Source: Sceloporus undulatus
Lineage: Eukaryota > Chordata > Lepidosauria > Squamata > Phrynosomatidae
Assembly (NCBI RefSeq): GCF_019175285.1
Contig: NC_056524.1
Location: forward strand, 101,774,921 to 101,838,920
DNA: 64,000 nt
Reading direction: 5' to 3'
Shown: positions 43,670-56,329 of the stretch, piece after piece
Layout of the letters: each line of letters begins with the position of its first letter
How positions within the stretch are numbered: position 1 is the first letter of the stretch
Translations under genes and position numbers: made by a program
The notes under the pieces: generated by a model
Databases searched by the model: none
Told to the model about the DNA's origin: nothing
What the model saw: only the letters and a program-made list of their open reading frames with translations

Positions 43670-44640
43670 CCTAAATAACTATACTAAAATTACTAATAAC
43701 TGTAACCCCAGATTATTACATTATTAGATTTCCTATTGCTCAAAAAGTCCATAAATCATTTCCAACTTGTCAAAAAGTTTTCAATTGGTTTATACTTTAG
43801 AACTCACATTAATTTGTCCATTTCAGCTAACCCCCTTAACAATCCATTCTCCCATCATCAGTACTTCAATTTGTTTACACATTTGAGCAAACAATATTGT
43901 TGCTGCTGTTATCAGATATCAAAGAAGTGATCCATATCCATTTCTTTATCTATAATGCCCCTAACAGTTATTTCTGGCTTGCTTTAACTTTTTTTGAATG
44001 AACATATAAATCATACACACACACACAAAAAATAATTTATGGACCACATTCCCACCCCACCACCCCCAATATAGCTATATGAATATTGTCTCTAAAATTG
44101 CGAGCCCACTTTACCATGTACTCTTTTATGGGCTTATCTTCTGTTTCTAGTTTCAGAAACCATTTATACACTCTTTAAATCACATGATCGTAATCTTTTG
44201 CTGTTGTTGTGTGCCTTCAAGTTGTTTCTGGCCTATGCTGAAATTTACATAACTCTAAATAAAACTTATTTTCTCTAATCTCTATAGCTGAGCTTCCCTT
44301 GTCTGTTGTTATGTTGTGTTTTGAATTATTGACTGTGGGCAGTAGTCAACATTGCATGAAGAGAATTCCATCCTCCAACCTCTGAGTATCATTTGTTCTT
44401 CACAAATTATTTATCAAGGATGTATAACCTAATTAATCTTCCAAGGCAATTGTCAACACAAACTGATGTCTGTTGACACATAAGTAAGCATGACTTGATA
44501 GAAACAGATTTACTGTAAGGAGGGCGTAAATACCTTCAAGGCACCAGATCCCATCTAATAATAGAAGCTAAACAGGGTCAATCCCTCTTCATTCCTCATT
44601 AGCTTCTCCCTCAGACAATTACTCTAAATTTCAACCCTGG
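43670..44640. other. Second copy of the unit 3' flank (spacer)
   Basis: Colinear with 40640-42460: 'tattagatttcctattgctc', 'ttgctgctgttatc', 'tttctggcttg', 'ttatggaccac', 'cagaaaccatttatacac' and 'aaggagggcgtaaatacctt' appear in the same order. It suggests a further gene unit whose exons have been lost. Confidence 0.6.
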
Positions 44641-44699
44641 ATAAGTCTTATGGGTGTAAGAAGAACCACTTCTAACCTCCAAACTATGGTGTGAAATAG

Positions 44700-45590
44700 A
44701 CTGCCCCTTTGTGCCAGTTTGTGGTGGCATCAGAGCATGTCATTTAGATGCTGCACACTCTGATGCCATTCCCAAGCCACCGTCACACTGCCCATTTGAC
44801 CACATGGCAGGCAGCTTTGCAGTGCTCTGGTGGCACGGTATTTATATGCTGCATGCCACAAATGCCATAGTACCATGCTCTGGTGGCATGGTATTTATAC
44901 GCCGCATGCTGCAAAGCCATTTTGCATTTTGCCACCTCTTTTTGAGCCAGCAAAAAGCTGGATCAATGCTGCAGCATGCAGTTGCTACGGCCCCAGTCCA
45001 GCTTTCTTCAGGGCCGTCTATTTCAGCCTTATCTCTCACTGGTCAAACCAATCTGGCCAGTAAAAGACAGCACATGCCTTTTGGCTAGAGAATCCAGCCT
45101 CATACACTGACAGGGACTGACTGACTGACTCTCTGACAGCAGCAGTGTGAAATGGAGCAAAGCAGGCTCACTATTTCCAAGTCTTTTTAAAAATTCAACA
45201 GACTTGATGTTCTAGTACAGCTCATGTTTTAATGTGGTTCCTATCTATCTGTATCTATCAAAATTACAACAGTGTTAGTCCCAAACCTGCACTTTGTCCA
45301 GATATTCTCAGTTCAGATCAGACTTGCAAAACCTAGTAGCAGGTAGAGGCAAAAATTAGAATTGGGTTGACTTCTTCGGGCCACAGCAAGATCTGGAGGG
45401 ATGAGGGTTCCCTTGCAACCCTGCATGGCAGCTACCTCACAGGACTTGGAGGCTCTGGGGGATTGAGGTGGTGCCCTCTGAATCTCCAGGATGTGCAGGC
45501 CTTGTTCAGATGGTTCCTAAGGGAAATTCATGCATGTGGCCCCCTCCTCCTTCTGTCCATATGGATACTGCAGGAAATAAATAAATTTTA
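44700..45590. other. 5' spacer of unit C
   Basis: 45050-45250 matches the unit B 5' spacer (11690-11930). 44700-44940 is a degenerate repeat around 'ctctggtggcatggtattta'. No gene is seen in 45250-45590. Confidence 0.5.
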
Positions 45591-45591
45591 A

Positions 45592-48500
45592 GTTCCATTC
45601 ACAAGACAAAAAGAGATGCACCTGTTGAGATCCAACTATTAGCAGCCATTAAAGAAAAGGAACAGCAGAAACAGGAACATCCAGAAAATAAAAAATTAAC
45701 AAATGAATTAAAAATATTACAAAATCAGTATCAAAGTAAAATTAATTCAGAAATAGCAAGAGACTTAAAAAGAACGAAGCAAAATATTTTTGAGAATGGG
45801 AATAAGGTGGGGAAATGGCTTGCTAAGAAATTGAAAAAAGAGAGAGAAATAGGGTCTGTTACAGAAATCAAAAAAGGAAATAATATCTTAACAACCCAGG
45901 AAGAAATCCTTAGAGAATTCAGGAACTATTACATGAAGTTATTCAGGGGGAAAACTCAGAGTGGCGAGGGAGATAATCTTATAAAGAATTACATAGAAGA
46001 CAAAATTAACCATAAGTTGAATTTGGAACAAAGAGAAATTTTGAATAAAAAGGTAACTAAACAAGATATTATCTCGGCTATAGCTGCTTTGAAGGAAGGG
46101 AAATCACCTGGGGAAGATGGATTCTCATCTTTATTTTATAAAAAATTTCAACGCGAACTATTAGCACCTCTTGAGAAACTTTTTGGTTCCATAGAAAAAG
46201 ACAGGATTCCCATATCATGGGAAAAAGCAGTCATTACATTGATTCCAAAAGAAGGGAAGGATCCCAGATTGACAGCGAGCTATCGTCCAATTAGCTTGCT
46301 TAATGTAGATTATAAGATCTTTACCTCTATTCTGGCAATGAGGCCCAAGAAAGTCCTATCTCAGTTTATAGGACCAGATCAGAATGGATTTCTGCCAGGA
46401 AGGCAGATACGTGATAACATTAGACCAATTTTGAACAGCTTGGAGTTCTATCATGTTAATAATAACAAAAAATTTGCTGTTATAGCTCTCGACATGGAAA
46501 AGGCTTTCGACCATTTGAGATGGGATTTTTTGTTTGAAATTATGAGAGTTATGGATTTGGGTAAGAACTTCTCTAAACTGGTGCAACAGATTTATTCCAG
46601 ACAGTTGGCTAGAGTAACGGTAAACGGGAAAAGATCCTCAGAGTTCCAGATAGAAAGAGGTGTGAGGCAGGGGTGCCCCCTCTCCCCTCTGCTCTTTTTA
46701 CTAGCAATGGAAATACTAATCTTCGCAATTAACAAAAACAACTTAATTAAGGGCTGTAAGAAAGGCAAGAAGGAAACCAAAACGAAGGTATTTGCGGACG
46801 ATGTGGCTTTGTTAGTGGAGGATCCCCAATTAAGCATTGATATAATTTGTAAAGAACTAAAGTTATTTGGAACATATTCGGGATTGAATATTAATAAAGA
46901 AAAGACAGTTATGTTAACAAAGAACTTACCGATAAAAGATTTAGAGATTATCACTAAAAAGTCAGGATTTAAAGAGGCAAAGAAGATCAGATATCTGGGG
47001 ATCTGGCTCTCAAAGGATAACTTACAATTGTATGATAATAATTACCTGAAGACGTGGAAAGAAATAAGAGAGGATTTATGTAGGTGGAACAAACTTAATT
47101 TGTCTTTGTTTGGCAGAATGGCATCTATAAAAATGTCTATCCTACCAAAAATAATGTTTCTGTTCCAAAACCTTCCTATTGTATTGAACGAGAAATTATT
47201 TAAGGAATGGGATAATGAACTGAAAAAATTTTTATGGAAAGGACAAAAACCCAGGGTAAATTGGTTGGTCCTGAAAGATATAAAATCAAGAGGAGGATAC
47301 GGTTTACCAGATTTGAAAATTTATTATTGGGCTTGTTCCCTATTATGGATCCAAAATTGGGTTAGACTAGATAACAAGGAGACACTGGAACTAGAAAGAG
47401 AACAACTCAGATTTGGATGGCACGCTTTTATTTGTTATGGGAAATTGAATCAAAACAGGGATTTCACCAATCACCCTATTCGAAAGGCACTCCTAGGAGA
47501 ATAAGGTCTCTAAATTATTTTATTTTCACTTGCCGGCTTGGACCTCGCCACAAGAGGCTTTTTTTGGAAGGTGGCATAGGCAAGATAGATGGATAACATA
47601 TAGAAATTTTATGACAACAGATGCTCAGGGAGATACTGTCCCGAAGGGTTTGGACAAACTTAAAGAGGAGGGATTCGAATTGACATGGTTTAATTATATT
47701 CAGTTAAACCAGAGATTTAAAAGTGATTTAAAAAATATAGGGATTGAAACCGAATTTAACGAACTAGACAAAATCTTTTGGCAACCAGATAAAAACAAAA
47801 TCAGTAAATTTTATCATTTAATTTTGAAAAGAGTAACGGAACACATTACGGTTAAGGACTACATGATAAAATGGTCAAAAGATTTGGGGACGACAATAGA
47901 ATACGAAGAATGGCAAAGAGCATGGGAGAGAACAGATAAGTTTACAGTGGCTCAAAGCCTCAAAGAGAATCACTTTAAGATAGTCAATAGATGGTATGTC
48001 ACCCCTTGGAGACTTAAGAGGATGTTTAAAACTAGCGAAGGTCTGTGCTGGAGATGCAAAAAAAAAAAAAAAAAAAGGAACGTTGTATCACATGTGGTGG
48101 GGTTGTAGCATGATTAAAATATTCTGGAAAGTGGTACACAAGTCTTTACAAAGCATCTTACAATATAAATTTGCATTGGACCCCAAATTATACCTATTGA
48201 ACATAACTACTTCTTTAAAGACGATGGAGACGAAATATTGGAGATTAGTACTATACCTCATTACGGCAGCCAGAATAATAATAGCAAAATTATGGAAATC
48301 TAAAGAGATCCCATCATGGGAGAGTTGGATGCTTAAAGTGCTCGAATTTAGAAAAATGGATAGGATTTCCTGTGAGGTGCAAAACAGGGACGGGAAGAAA
48401 AGAAAGGAGCAATGGGAAAAAGTTTTACAGCATATAAATAAGGAATGGGACATAAATGTGGCGTTGATTAGTATTTAAGAGAGGAAACTTAATGCAATAA

Positions 48501-49285
48501 GGCTTTAAATAAGTGATTGGGACCAAGGTACATCTCTTTTGTTGTAATTTACCATATCTCATGCTATGTATTCTTTTTTTAATCAACAGTCAAGTTATAG
48601 ACCCGAGGAAGTGTAACAAGACGATCCTGGAAACAAGATAGCTATACGGACATGCCATTTACTATCCTCTTTGGGGGAATTTCTTTTTTCTTGTTTTTTA
48701 CTTTCTGGCTTCCCCAAATAGGTATGAAAGAAAGATACGGTGGACAATTATTATATGATGTTTTTTCTGATGCAAGGGTTTAAAATAGGAGTGATATATT
48801 TATTTTCTCTCCTTGACACAAAGTATTCAGATACATTGTTACTGGGAAAATGGTAGAAATTTACATTTAGTAACAATATATTGTTAAGAGAAATTGTTTC
48901 AAGGCGATTACTATATTATGCATTGTTTCTCTTTCCTTCAATGGTTGTATATTGTATATTACATAAGGAACAACATCTTTGAGTATTAGGTCTGCAAAAA
49001 GAAAATATACTTTGTTTCTATTGATTTCAGACGTAGGGTAGGAATCGATACAAGGAAGTCATTGGGTTACAATTTTACAGAGAGAGAACAGAGAGGGTTC
49101 ATGGTTTGCTTTATATTTCTTCTGATTTTTTTTTGTTGCTCTCCTGTATTGCATAATTGTTTAAATGTATAAATCTGTAAACCTTGTAATTGGCAGTGGT
49201 ACAATGGAGGCGATTATTACAGTTATTAATCGTTTACTCTGTTCTGTTGTTTTATAAAAATTTAATAAAGAATATTAAAAAAAAG
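45592..49285 (+). mobile_element. 5'-truncated L1 LINE (second lineage)
   Basis: Starts within ORF2 between endonuclease and RT, runs through RT ([55 protein letters not shown]) and the C-terminal Cys motif to a stop at about 48478, then 3'UTR and AATAAA/poly(A) at 49262-49285. It differs in sequence from the L1 at 15434. Typical dead-on-arrival insertion in the unit B/C spacer. Confidence 0.87.
45600..48478 (+). pseudogene. L1 ORF2 fragment with two frameshifts
   Basis: Frames: 45807-47504 (RT), 47530-48108 (thumb and C-terminal region, RNFMTTDAQGDTVPKGLDKL) and 47996-48478 (Cys-rich end). The first break is near 47500. The second is an A-run at 48060 inside the Cys motif: CWRC lies before it, and GTLYHMWWGC after it in the next frame. 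The catalytic RT box is FADD instead of YADD. Confidence 0.83.
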
Positions 49286-50059
49286 AGAGAGATCCAAGTT
49301 GCCTCACATCCACAGGATCCTTGTTAGGGAGAGGACACTGAATTTCTAAAGAAGTCTTCTAAGGTCTTTGCATTAAGAAGCATTTTTTAAGGTTCTGTTT
49401 TGGTAAAACATGTCACATGTAGTTCAAATGTTTTAGAAAAATGTTTCACCTTTGTTGGACATAGACATCTCAAATAGCCAAGTCCCAGTCCATTGTACCT
49501 CTCTTTAGATTTCCCCTAATGTGGCTAAAATGTCGTTTCTTCCATCAGAAAACATATCCAGGGATAGATGTGTTGGCCATGTGGCAAAGTAGTGATTTTT
49601 CTCAGTATATTGTCTAGTTTGACTCTCTCTACACAGTGAAGTTTGGTGCTTCACTTTTTCAAATTCTTTGAAACTTTTCTGTTTCCTTTTCCTTTTTAAG
49701 AAAGCTGACAGATTTTCATTTTACTTATGCCCTTTTCAAATTTCTCTTTTGTACACATTTTTCCCACCTTCCTTTTGTACTTGAACATCACTATTGCTCA
49801 TTTCCCAAAAGTTAGTGAACTAACTCTTTGTTCTTCTTCCTTTTCATATATTTCAGCTTAGATGGTGATTTTCTGGACAAATGTGGGACAAATACAATTC
49901 ATAACATTTGGCATCAAATAGTTAACCAATTTAAAAAGGTTATTGTGTTTTCGAAAACTGGTGGGGTGGTGGGGATTTTACCTTTTGTATAGAGTGTTTG
50001 TTTTATTGTTTCTTCCTGGATCCTCCCCTGTTTTGCCTTTTGGCAAAAAGGGCATACAG

Positions 50060-50940
50060 ACACATAAATTATTGAAAGGATTGTGTAACTCTACATTGAG
50101 CAAAGGAGAGTGTGGTACAGTTTTTATAGCACCCACACCTCTCTCTGGATGTCCTCACCACTCCTTTGACTTGCGTGGGGATGGGAAAGGAGACATGGTC
50201 TGAAAGAACTGTCATGTATGTCAGGGATGATGGGAGTTGTGGCTCTTCACCTGGCCTGGAACTCACCACCTGGTTGTGCACCACACTGACCAGTTTTGGC
50301 CAGTTGTTGTATCTTTGCAAGAGTTGCAGAGAACTGGCTGAAGACCCCGACAAACTCTCCAAGCCTTCTCACTCTTGCTTCCACAGAAGTCTTCACCCTT
50401 CTTCACCAGGGTCCTGCTGGTTCTTGTAGCTTCACCCAAGACACCAGACAACTCAGTAGTCTTATATAAAAGATCTACTTTATTCTACTATATACACAGC
50501 TCCAAACAATACTCTACTACCCACAACTACAACCCACACAACAATCCACTACTACCCACAAAATGCATTGGGATCTATAGTCATTATTATAGCCAAATTA
50601 TGGCACCACCTACTGTTGTCTGTTTCCACCCAGTAGGCGTGTACAACATTCCCATTGGTTCTCCTTGTTCATCCCACAATTAATGATTTCATCATCTCAG
50701 CCTTGACCACTTAACAATTGTCAAGTGTGTCCAATTATCCACTATGCATTTCTTGTCCTTGGCACTCAGGACCTGTTAATTGTCTTACCATTCACACCTG
50801 TGTGGTTCTCAACTGGCTTCTGCTGAGTCACTCTGACTCTCACATACAAGTTTTATTTCTCTTACTGTATAACCCATGTGGCTTTTTCCTTGACAATGTA
50901 TGGTAGCAATGTGTCTCTATGGATAGGTGCATTGTGCAAT
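50060..50940. other. Unclassified insertion-like sequence in unit C intron 1
   Basis: No counterpart in units B or D. On the minus strand it has AATAAA within 'agtagaataaagtagatct' and a short direct-repeat-rich segment ('gttgtgtgggttgtagttgt'). It could be an old terminal-repeat fossil or unique DNA; no boundaries could be fixed. Confidence 0.3.
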
Positions 50941-51486
50941 GGTAACTAAATGGGGCACCTCAGACTATTATTGCACCTTGAGTCATTCTTCTTCCAGACT
51001 TTCATGCAAAGTTCAGTTAAAGTGCCTGATTATGCCATGATTAAAATGTCTCCCTAGGATGACAGGACGGTGAGAAAGAATAAGTATTAATTTGCTATAA
51101 ATCTTGGACCCAGCAGAGGTTCAGAGGCCTGGAAGGAAGCTGTCTGGCTGGACTGAGTGAAGGAAGCACAAAATGGCTGCTCAGAGTCAATCTGCTTTCT
51201 TCCCCCTCTCCTTTGTTTTCTACCTCTCTGTGTTATGTCTATCCTGCCTGTGTAAGAAAAGAGGGAGACACAGAAAAACATGCAAATATGCACACACATT
51301 CCCAGTGTTTTATGACTATTCTACCCTAACCACGATTTTGTGAATAGCCATGCCTGTTATGGCAGCCATTTTCATATACTCTAACATTTTACAGATAAAA
51401 GCCAGGACACATGTAACCAAGTGACCTAAGGGTGCGGTCAAGATGGCAAAAACTATTAATGAAGAAGAATGCACACACTAGGAGAG

Positions 51487-52166
51487 TAGGGTTGCCATAA
51501 CCCAGCTGCAACCGGGTTTTTCCCGGTTTTGGCGGCACCTGCTCGGTCATGGCATGGGTGCCGCCACAAACCAGGAAAAGCCCGGTTGCAGCGGGGTTGC
51601 TAGGCAACCCTCGGGGCCTCGCTGCCCTCCTCCTCCTCCACTGCGCATGGCCACGCGGAGGAAGAGGAGTGCAGCGAGGCCTGGGGCGGAGGAGGCTGCA
51701 GGGAGGCGGCGCCTCTTGGGTGCAGCCGCGCCAACCTCCCCGCCTCCCTGCAGCCTCCTCGCCTCCTTCCTGGTCCCTGCGGGGGCCAGGAAGGAGGCAA
51801 GGCCCTGGTGATCGCCAGTGGTCTCCTCACCTCGTTCCTGGTCCCTGCGGGGGCCAAGAAGCAGGTGAAGCCCTGGCAATTGCCAGCAGTCTCCTCGCCT
51901 TGTTCCTGGTCCCTGCGGGGGCCAAGAAGGAGGCGAAGCCCTGATCTTGGCCTCCGATCGCGGTGAGGCCAGGGGTCCAGGCGGGGAGGGAAAGCCTCCT
52001 TAAGTGGAGGCTTTCCCTCGCCGCTTGGCCTCCGCTCCCCGCCGCGATCGCGAGGGAAAATGTAGGACAAAATTTTCAAATGTAGGACACGTTTTGTGTG
52101 TCCTACATTTGAAAATTTTGTCCTACACTTTTCCCGGTTTGGCGGCCCGGCGGTATGGCAACCCTA
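51487..52166. mobile_element. hAT element, 680 bp, with 8-bp target duplication
   Basis: Termini TAGGGTTGCCATA and TATGGCAACCCTA. Perfect 8-bp duplication TAGGAGAG at 51479-51486 and 52167-52174. The interior holds a GC-rich set of three roughly 70-bp tandem units around 'ctggtccctgcgggggccaa' (51767-51945) and a palindrome at 52061-52128. No transposase. Confidence 0.92.
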
Positions 52167-52570
52167 TAGGAGAGGCTCAGCAGTTGCTCAGCAGTAGCTA
52201 CAGGGCTCCAAATGATGTTGTCCACCAGAGGCAAGTCTCCCTTGTTTTCCTACCATCCCATTGAAACATTTCACAAATGAAAACTGGGGCATGTAAAGAC
52301 AAGCAAATATCAGAGCATGGTCAAGATGGCAAAAGTTACTAATGAGGAATAAGAGACAAGCTAGGAGATGATGGAGCAGATGGCTTTTTGTCTGAGTCTA
52401 CTGGGAAGGGCATGGTTTTGCTCCTTCCTCTCTACAACACCCCCCCCCTCAAGTTAGTGCAAATACTTTGAACTCACTTTGAAATAAGCTGAAGATAAAA
52501 AGGGAAAGAGGAAAAAGAAATTGGGGCATTTTAAAAGCAGCTTAAAAAGTGAAACAGATTAAAGAGCTTA

Positions 52571-52893
52571 TTGTATGAACTTTAAAACTGGCTCAAACCT
52601 CCCGGACTGCAACCAGGACACAGGATGGAGGTGGGGATTATCACATGCGAAATCACCGCCTAATCGCCGGCTGCCATCAACATGAGTCCAAGCCGGGTCT
52701 CAGCCATGCTCTGCTAGAACTTTTTTGAAGTTGGAAGCTTTCTCACTTCTAAAAAATGCTGGCAGAGCGCAGCTAGGGCCCAGGCTGATGGCAGCCAGCA
52801 ATTAGTGGCAATTTAGCATGTGATAATCCCCTCCTCCATCCTGTGTCCTGACTGCAGTCGGGGAGGCTTGAGGTGGTTTTAAAGTTCATACAA
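52571..52893. mobile_element. 323-bp foldback MITE with TA target
   Basis: TTGTATGAACTTTAAAAC at the left and GTTTTAAAGTTCATACAA at the right, flanked by TA on both sides (52569-52570, 52894-52895). Most of the length is self-complementary. Tc1/mariner-type mobilisation is suggested by the TA. Confidence 0.75.
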
Positions 52894-52899
52894 TAAACC

Positions 52900-54000
52900 C
52901 CTAACAGGCACTGTTCCTGCCGAATTGGGGCAGCCAGAGGATTGTACTCACTGGGTTTCGTTTTTTGTTTAATTTCAAATTTATGCAAAGGCAACCAAAA
53001 TGTTCAGGATCTCATCTCTAAATTATTGCCACAACCAAGAAATGAAAGCCACAGTGAGAACTAGCAGAATCCAAAGGTGCTTCTTTGGGAAAATATTGTG
53101 CCCGCTGCTCTCATCTCTCAATTTGCCAGTGCATTGGTGGCTGTGGCCCAAGTCCTTCACATTCCTATTGATACCACTGCTGCTAATGCTCAGTTCTTTG
53201 GGGCACTGCAGCCTCTCAACAAGATGGGCTATTAGCAGCAGTTCACTGTGGACGAGCAGCCTGGCTCCTTTCCCCATATGCCTTCCTGTGTGCTGCCTGA
53301 CTGAGCCACCAAGTTACTGCTACTGCCGAAGAGCTAGAGGAGGAGGAGCTGGCCGAGTGAGTGAGGGAGAAGACTCCCTTTTCTGCCTCACCAGTAAAGC
53401 CACAAGACCCAGAATTCAACACCCTCTTCTGTCACCCCACAGCCTGCTGGACACATGGGAAAGGGAGGAGACTCCCTTTCCTACCTTACCAGCAAAGCAA
53501 CCAGACCTGGAACTTCAGCACTCCTTCCCACCAGTGCACTTGGTTTCACCCCATCCCCCTCTGAGGTGTTACCCAGTGTGATCCACATACCCCACACCCT
53601 CATAGTTATACCCTGTTTGCAATGGCATTTCATATTTGCAACAGCTTGAAGCTTGCTCTCACAATGACCTGCTTCTAACACAGGCAGTCCACAACTATTT
53701 TCTTGTGAACTAGGAATACTCCTGGGTGCTTACAGCATGCCTTTCTGTGCAGTTGTTAATGGGAAATTGGGGGAAGCAAATACAGGATTCTCAAATTATC
53801 AGGTGGAGCAGGGTGGTCTCACTGTTTGGATAGATGGGACACAGCCCACAGCAACCCCCAGACAGTTCCCATTCAGCACAGGTGCAAAAGTTGTACTTAG
53901 GCCTTGAAAATGAAACAAGTTAGGAAGGGGACAGAGCCCATTGCCCTTTACTATTGCCTTTTTTGACTCTGTCTTGTACAACTTTGCATATTTTTTTCAA
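52900..54000. other. Unit C intron 1, unclassified sequence
   Basis: No repeat or exon recognised. The longest frame (53000-53581) is Ser/Pro/Leu-rich, lacks homology I can name, and is probably chance. From about 54000 the sequence resembles the unit D lead-in to exon 2 (58510-58781). Confidence 0.4.
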
Positions 54001-54337
54001 GGAACTCATCTTCTGCCTTCAAGAGCTTTGCACAGAACAGCCTTGAATTCAAGTAGATCTTCACATTTCATTGGTATATTAACAAGTGGTTGACAGCAAC
54101 TGCAGAGCTTTGATTAGGATCTTCCAGTACCTGCTTGATACAGCAGTAGTTTTTATATAACAAAAACGTCTTCCTCAAAAGTGTTCATATTACTAGTACT
54201 GTATTTGGCCATTTTTGCTTTGTTAATTCCTTAGAAATTTAAAAATGGGTCATAACAGCAGCAGCAACAACAGAGTTAACCTATATTACTGCCAAGTATC
54301 TGATCTCCCCCCCCCCCCCCCGCTTGTTTGTTTCCAG

Positions 54338-54512
54338 ATTATGTTTACTGCCTGTGAGTTGGGAGTATTTGATCTCCTTTTAGAGTCAGGAGACACTTTG
54401 ACCTCCGCAGCTATCGCTGAACGTCTGGGCACCAACCACATGGGAATGGAGAGGCTGCTGGAGGCCTGTGTGGGTTTAAAGTTACTAAGAATGGAGAGGA
54501 AGAACAATGAAG
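54338..54512 (+). pseudogene. Orphan ASMT-like exon 2 (unit C)
   Basis: Encodes IMFTACELGVFDLLLESGDT, then LTSAAIAERLGT and MERLLEACVGLKLLRM. This is the N-terminal winged-helix part of ASMT (human FAACELGVFDLL). 175 nt, open, acceptor ttccag after a poly-C tract, donor gtaacc. It is the same length and phase as unit D exon 2. Confidence 0.85.
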
Positions 54513-54635
54513 GTAACCATATTAGAAGAAGTAAAAAACTTCAGTTGTCCCTTGATGACAATACACTGTAGGGTTGCCAGTTCAGGATCTTCTCAGGCCT
54601 CGAGGTTTCTGGATCAAAACTTGCATCCTATTTAA

Positions 54636-56145
54636 GGCCCTCAATAATAATAATAATAATAATAATAAATAGTTTATTTATATCCCGCTTTTCCAATTTT
54701 TGATCAAAGTGGCGTACAAGTTTAAGTAAAAAAAATCAAGATAAAAACAATTAAAACAGTATCTAAAAACAGTCACAATAACAATAAAAGCAAAAGGTTC
54801 AGCTGAGTCGGGAAATCCATAAACATTACAAGGTTGTCAAACTGAGAGGGTGAAACATGAAGTAACATCTCATGGGGGGAAGGCTTCAGAAAAGAAGAAG
54901 GTCTTAAGGTTCTTCTTAAAAGTATCTAAAGATGTGGTGGAGCGGAGCTCATCTGGAAGATTATTCCATAATCTTGGGGCCGAGATGGAAAAGGCCCGTT
55001 GCGAGGTCCTTGCATAATGTGCAGTTGGGACCTCTAGCAGATTCTTCTCTGCTGATCTGAGTAAGCGGGGCGAATTATATGGGGAGAGGTGGTCCTCTAA
55101 GTACCCTGGGCCCAAGCCATTTAGGGCTTTATAGGTCATAACCGACACCTTGTATTGAGCCCGGAAGCGTATAGGCAGCCAATGAAGATCTTTCAGGATT
55201 GGTGTTATATGATCTGACCTGGAACACCCAGCGACCAGTCTTGCTGCCATATTTTGCATTAACTGTAGCTTCCAGGTTTGGTACAAGGGTTGCCCTATGT
55301 AGAGCACGTTGCAGAAATCCAATCGAGAGGTTACCAGAGCATGTACTACAGTTTCAAGGTCCCTCCGGTCCAGGTAGGAGCGCAGCTGGCGTATCAGCCG
55401 AAGCTGATAACAAGCGCTCCTGACTGCAGCATCCACCTGAGATGACAGCTGGAGCAACGAGTCCAGGAGCACTCCCAAGCTGCGAATCGAGTCCTTCAAG
55501 GGGAGCATGACCCCGTTCAGGACAGGATGGCAAATCTCACCACTCAGACCCTGGGAACCTATCACCAGTACCTTCATTTTTTCTGGATTCAAACTGAGTT
55601 TGTTTCCCTCATCCAGCCCATTACCGACTCCAAGCAGGCATTTAGAGGAGAGACGCCATCCCTATTCACTACATCAGTCGGAGACACAGAGAAACAAATT
55701 TGGGTGTCATCAGCGTACTGATAACACCGCTCCCCGTATCTCCGGATGATCTCTCCCAACGGTTTCATGTAAATGTTAAATAGCATGGGAGACAGAATGG
55801 CTCCTTGAGGGACACCAGATGTCAGTTCCCTCTTATCGGAGCAGACGTCCCCCAGCTGCACCATCTGGAATCTACCCGAGAGGTAGGAGTGGAACCACTG
55901 GAGCGCAGTGCCCTTGATACCCAACTTCCTCAGGCGTTCCAGAAGGATACCATGGTCAATGGTATCGAAAGCCGCTGAGATATCCAAAAGCACTAACAGG
56001 GACACGCTTCCCCTGTCCATGCCCAGACGGAGATCATCAACTAAGGCGACCATGGCAGTCTCAACTCCATAGCCCGCCCGGAAGCCGGTTTGAAATGGGT
56101 CTAGAAAATCCATTTCATCCAAGATTGATTGAAGCTGGAAAGCGA
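54636..56145 (-). mobile_element. L2-like LINE (second), reverse transcriptase and 3' end
   Basis: The minus strand gives FQTGFRAGYGVETAMVAL, DISAAFDTIDHGILLERLRK, LTSGVPQGAILSPMLFNIYM and YADDTQ in 56122-55589, then NPEKMKVLVIGSQ, SRLDFCNVLYIGQPL and LKDLHWLPIRFRAQYK in 55592-54870, joined by one frameshift near 55595. It ends in (AAT)n at about 54641. It sits in intron 2 of remnant unit C. Confidence 0.88.
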
Positions 56146-56329
56146 CCGTTATGCATCAGGTATTAGGTCACAGTTTATCATTCAAGCACACACATATACA
56201 GAAAGAGAACATATTTTCTCATTTGGAAATTAAGATTTAGCTAAAGGATCTCAGATCCATGACCTTGATTGTGCATGGAGGAGCGACATCCATTAATTCT
56301 AATGGTGCGTGTGCCTGGGGCGCGTGCCC

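Noticed and set aside
50060-50940. Possible solo LTR-like fossil
   Set aside because: One AATAAA and GT-rich repeats are suggestive, but no terminal dinucleotides, target duplication or retroviral coding remnant could be fixed.
51549-51944. GC-rich frames of 85-159 residues on both strands
   Set aside because: They lie inside the 680-bp hAT element and reflect its internal GC-rich tandem units.
53000-53581. 193-residue plus-strand frame in unit C intron 1
   Set aside because: Low-complexity Ser/Leu/Pro composition, no recognisable domain, no splice or promoter support, and no counterpart in units B or D.
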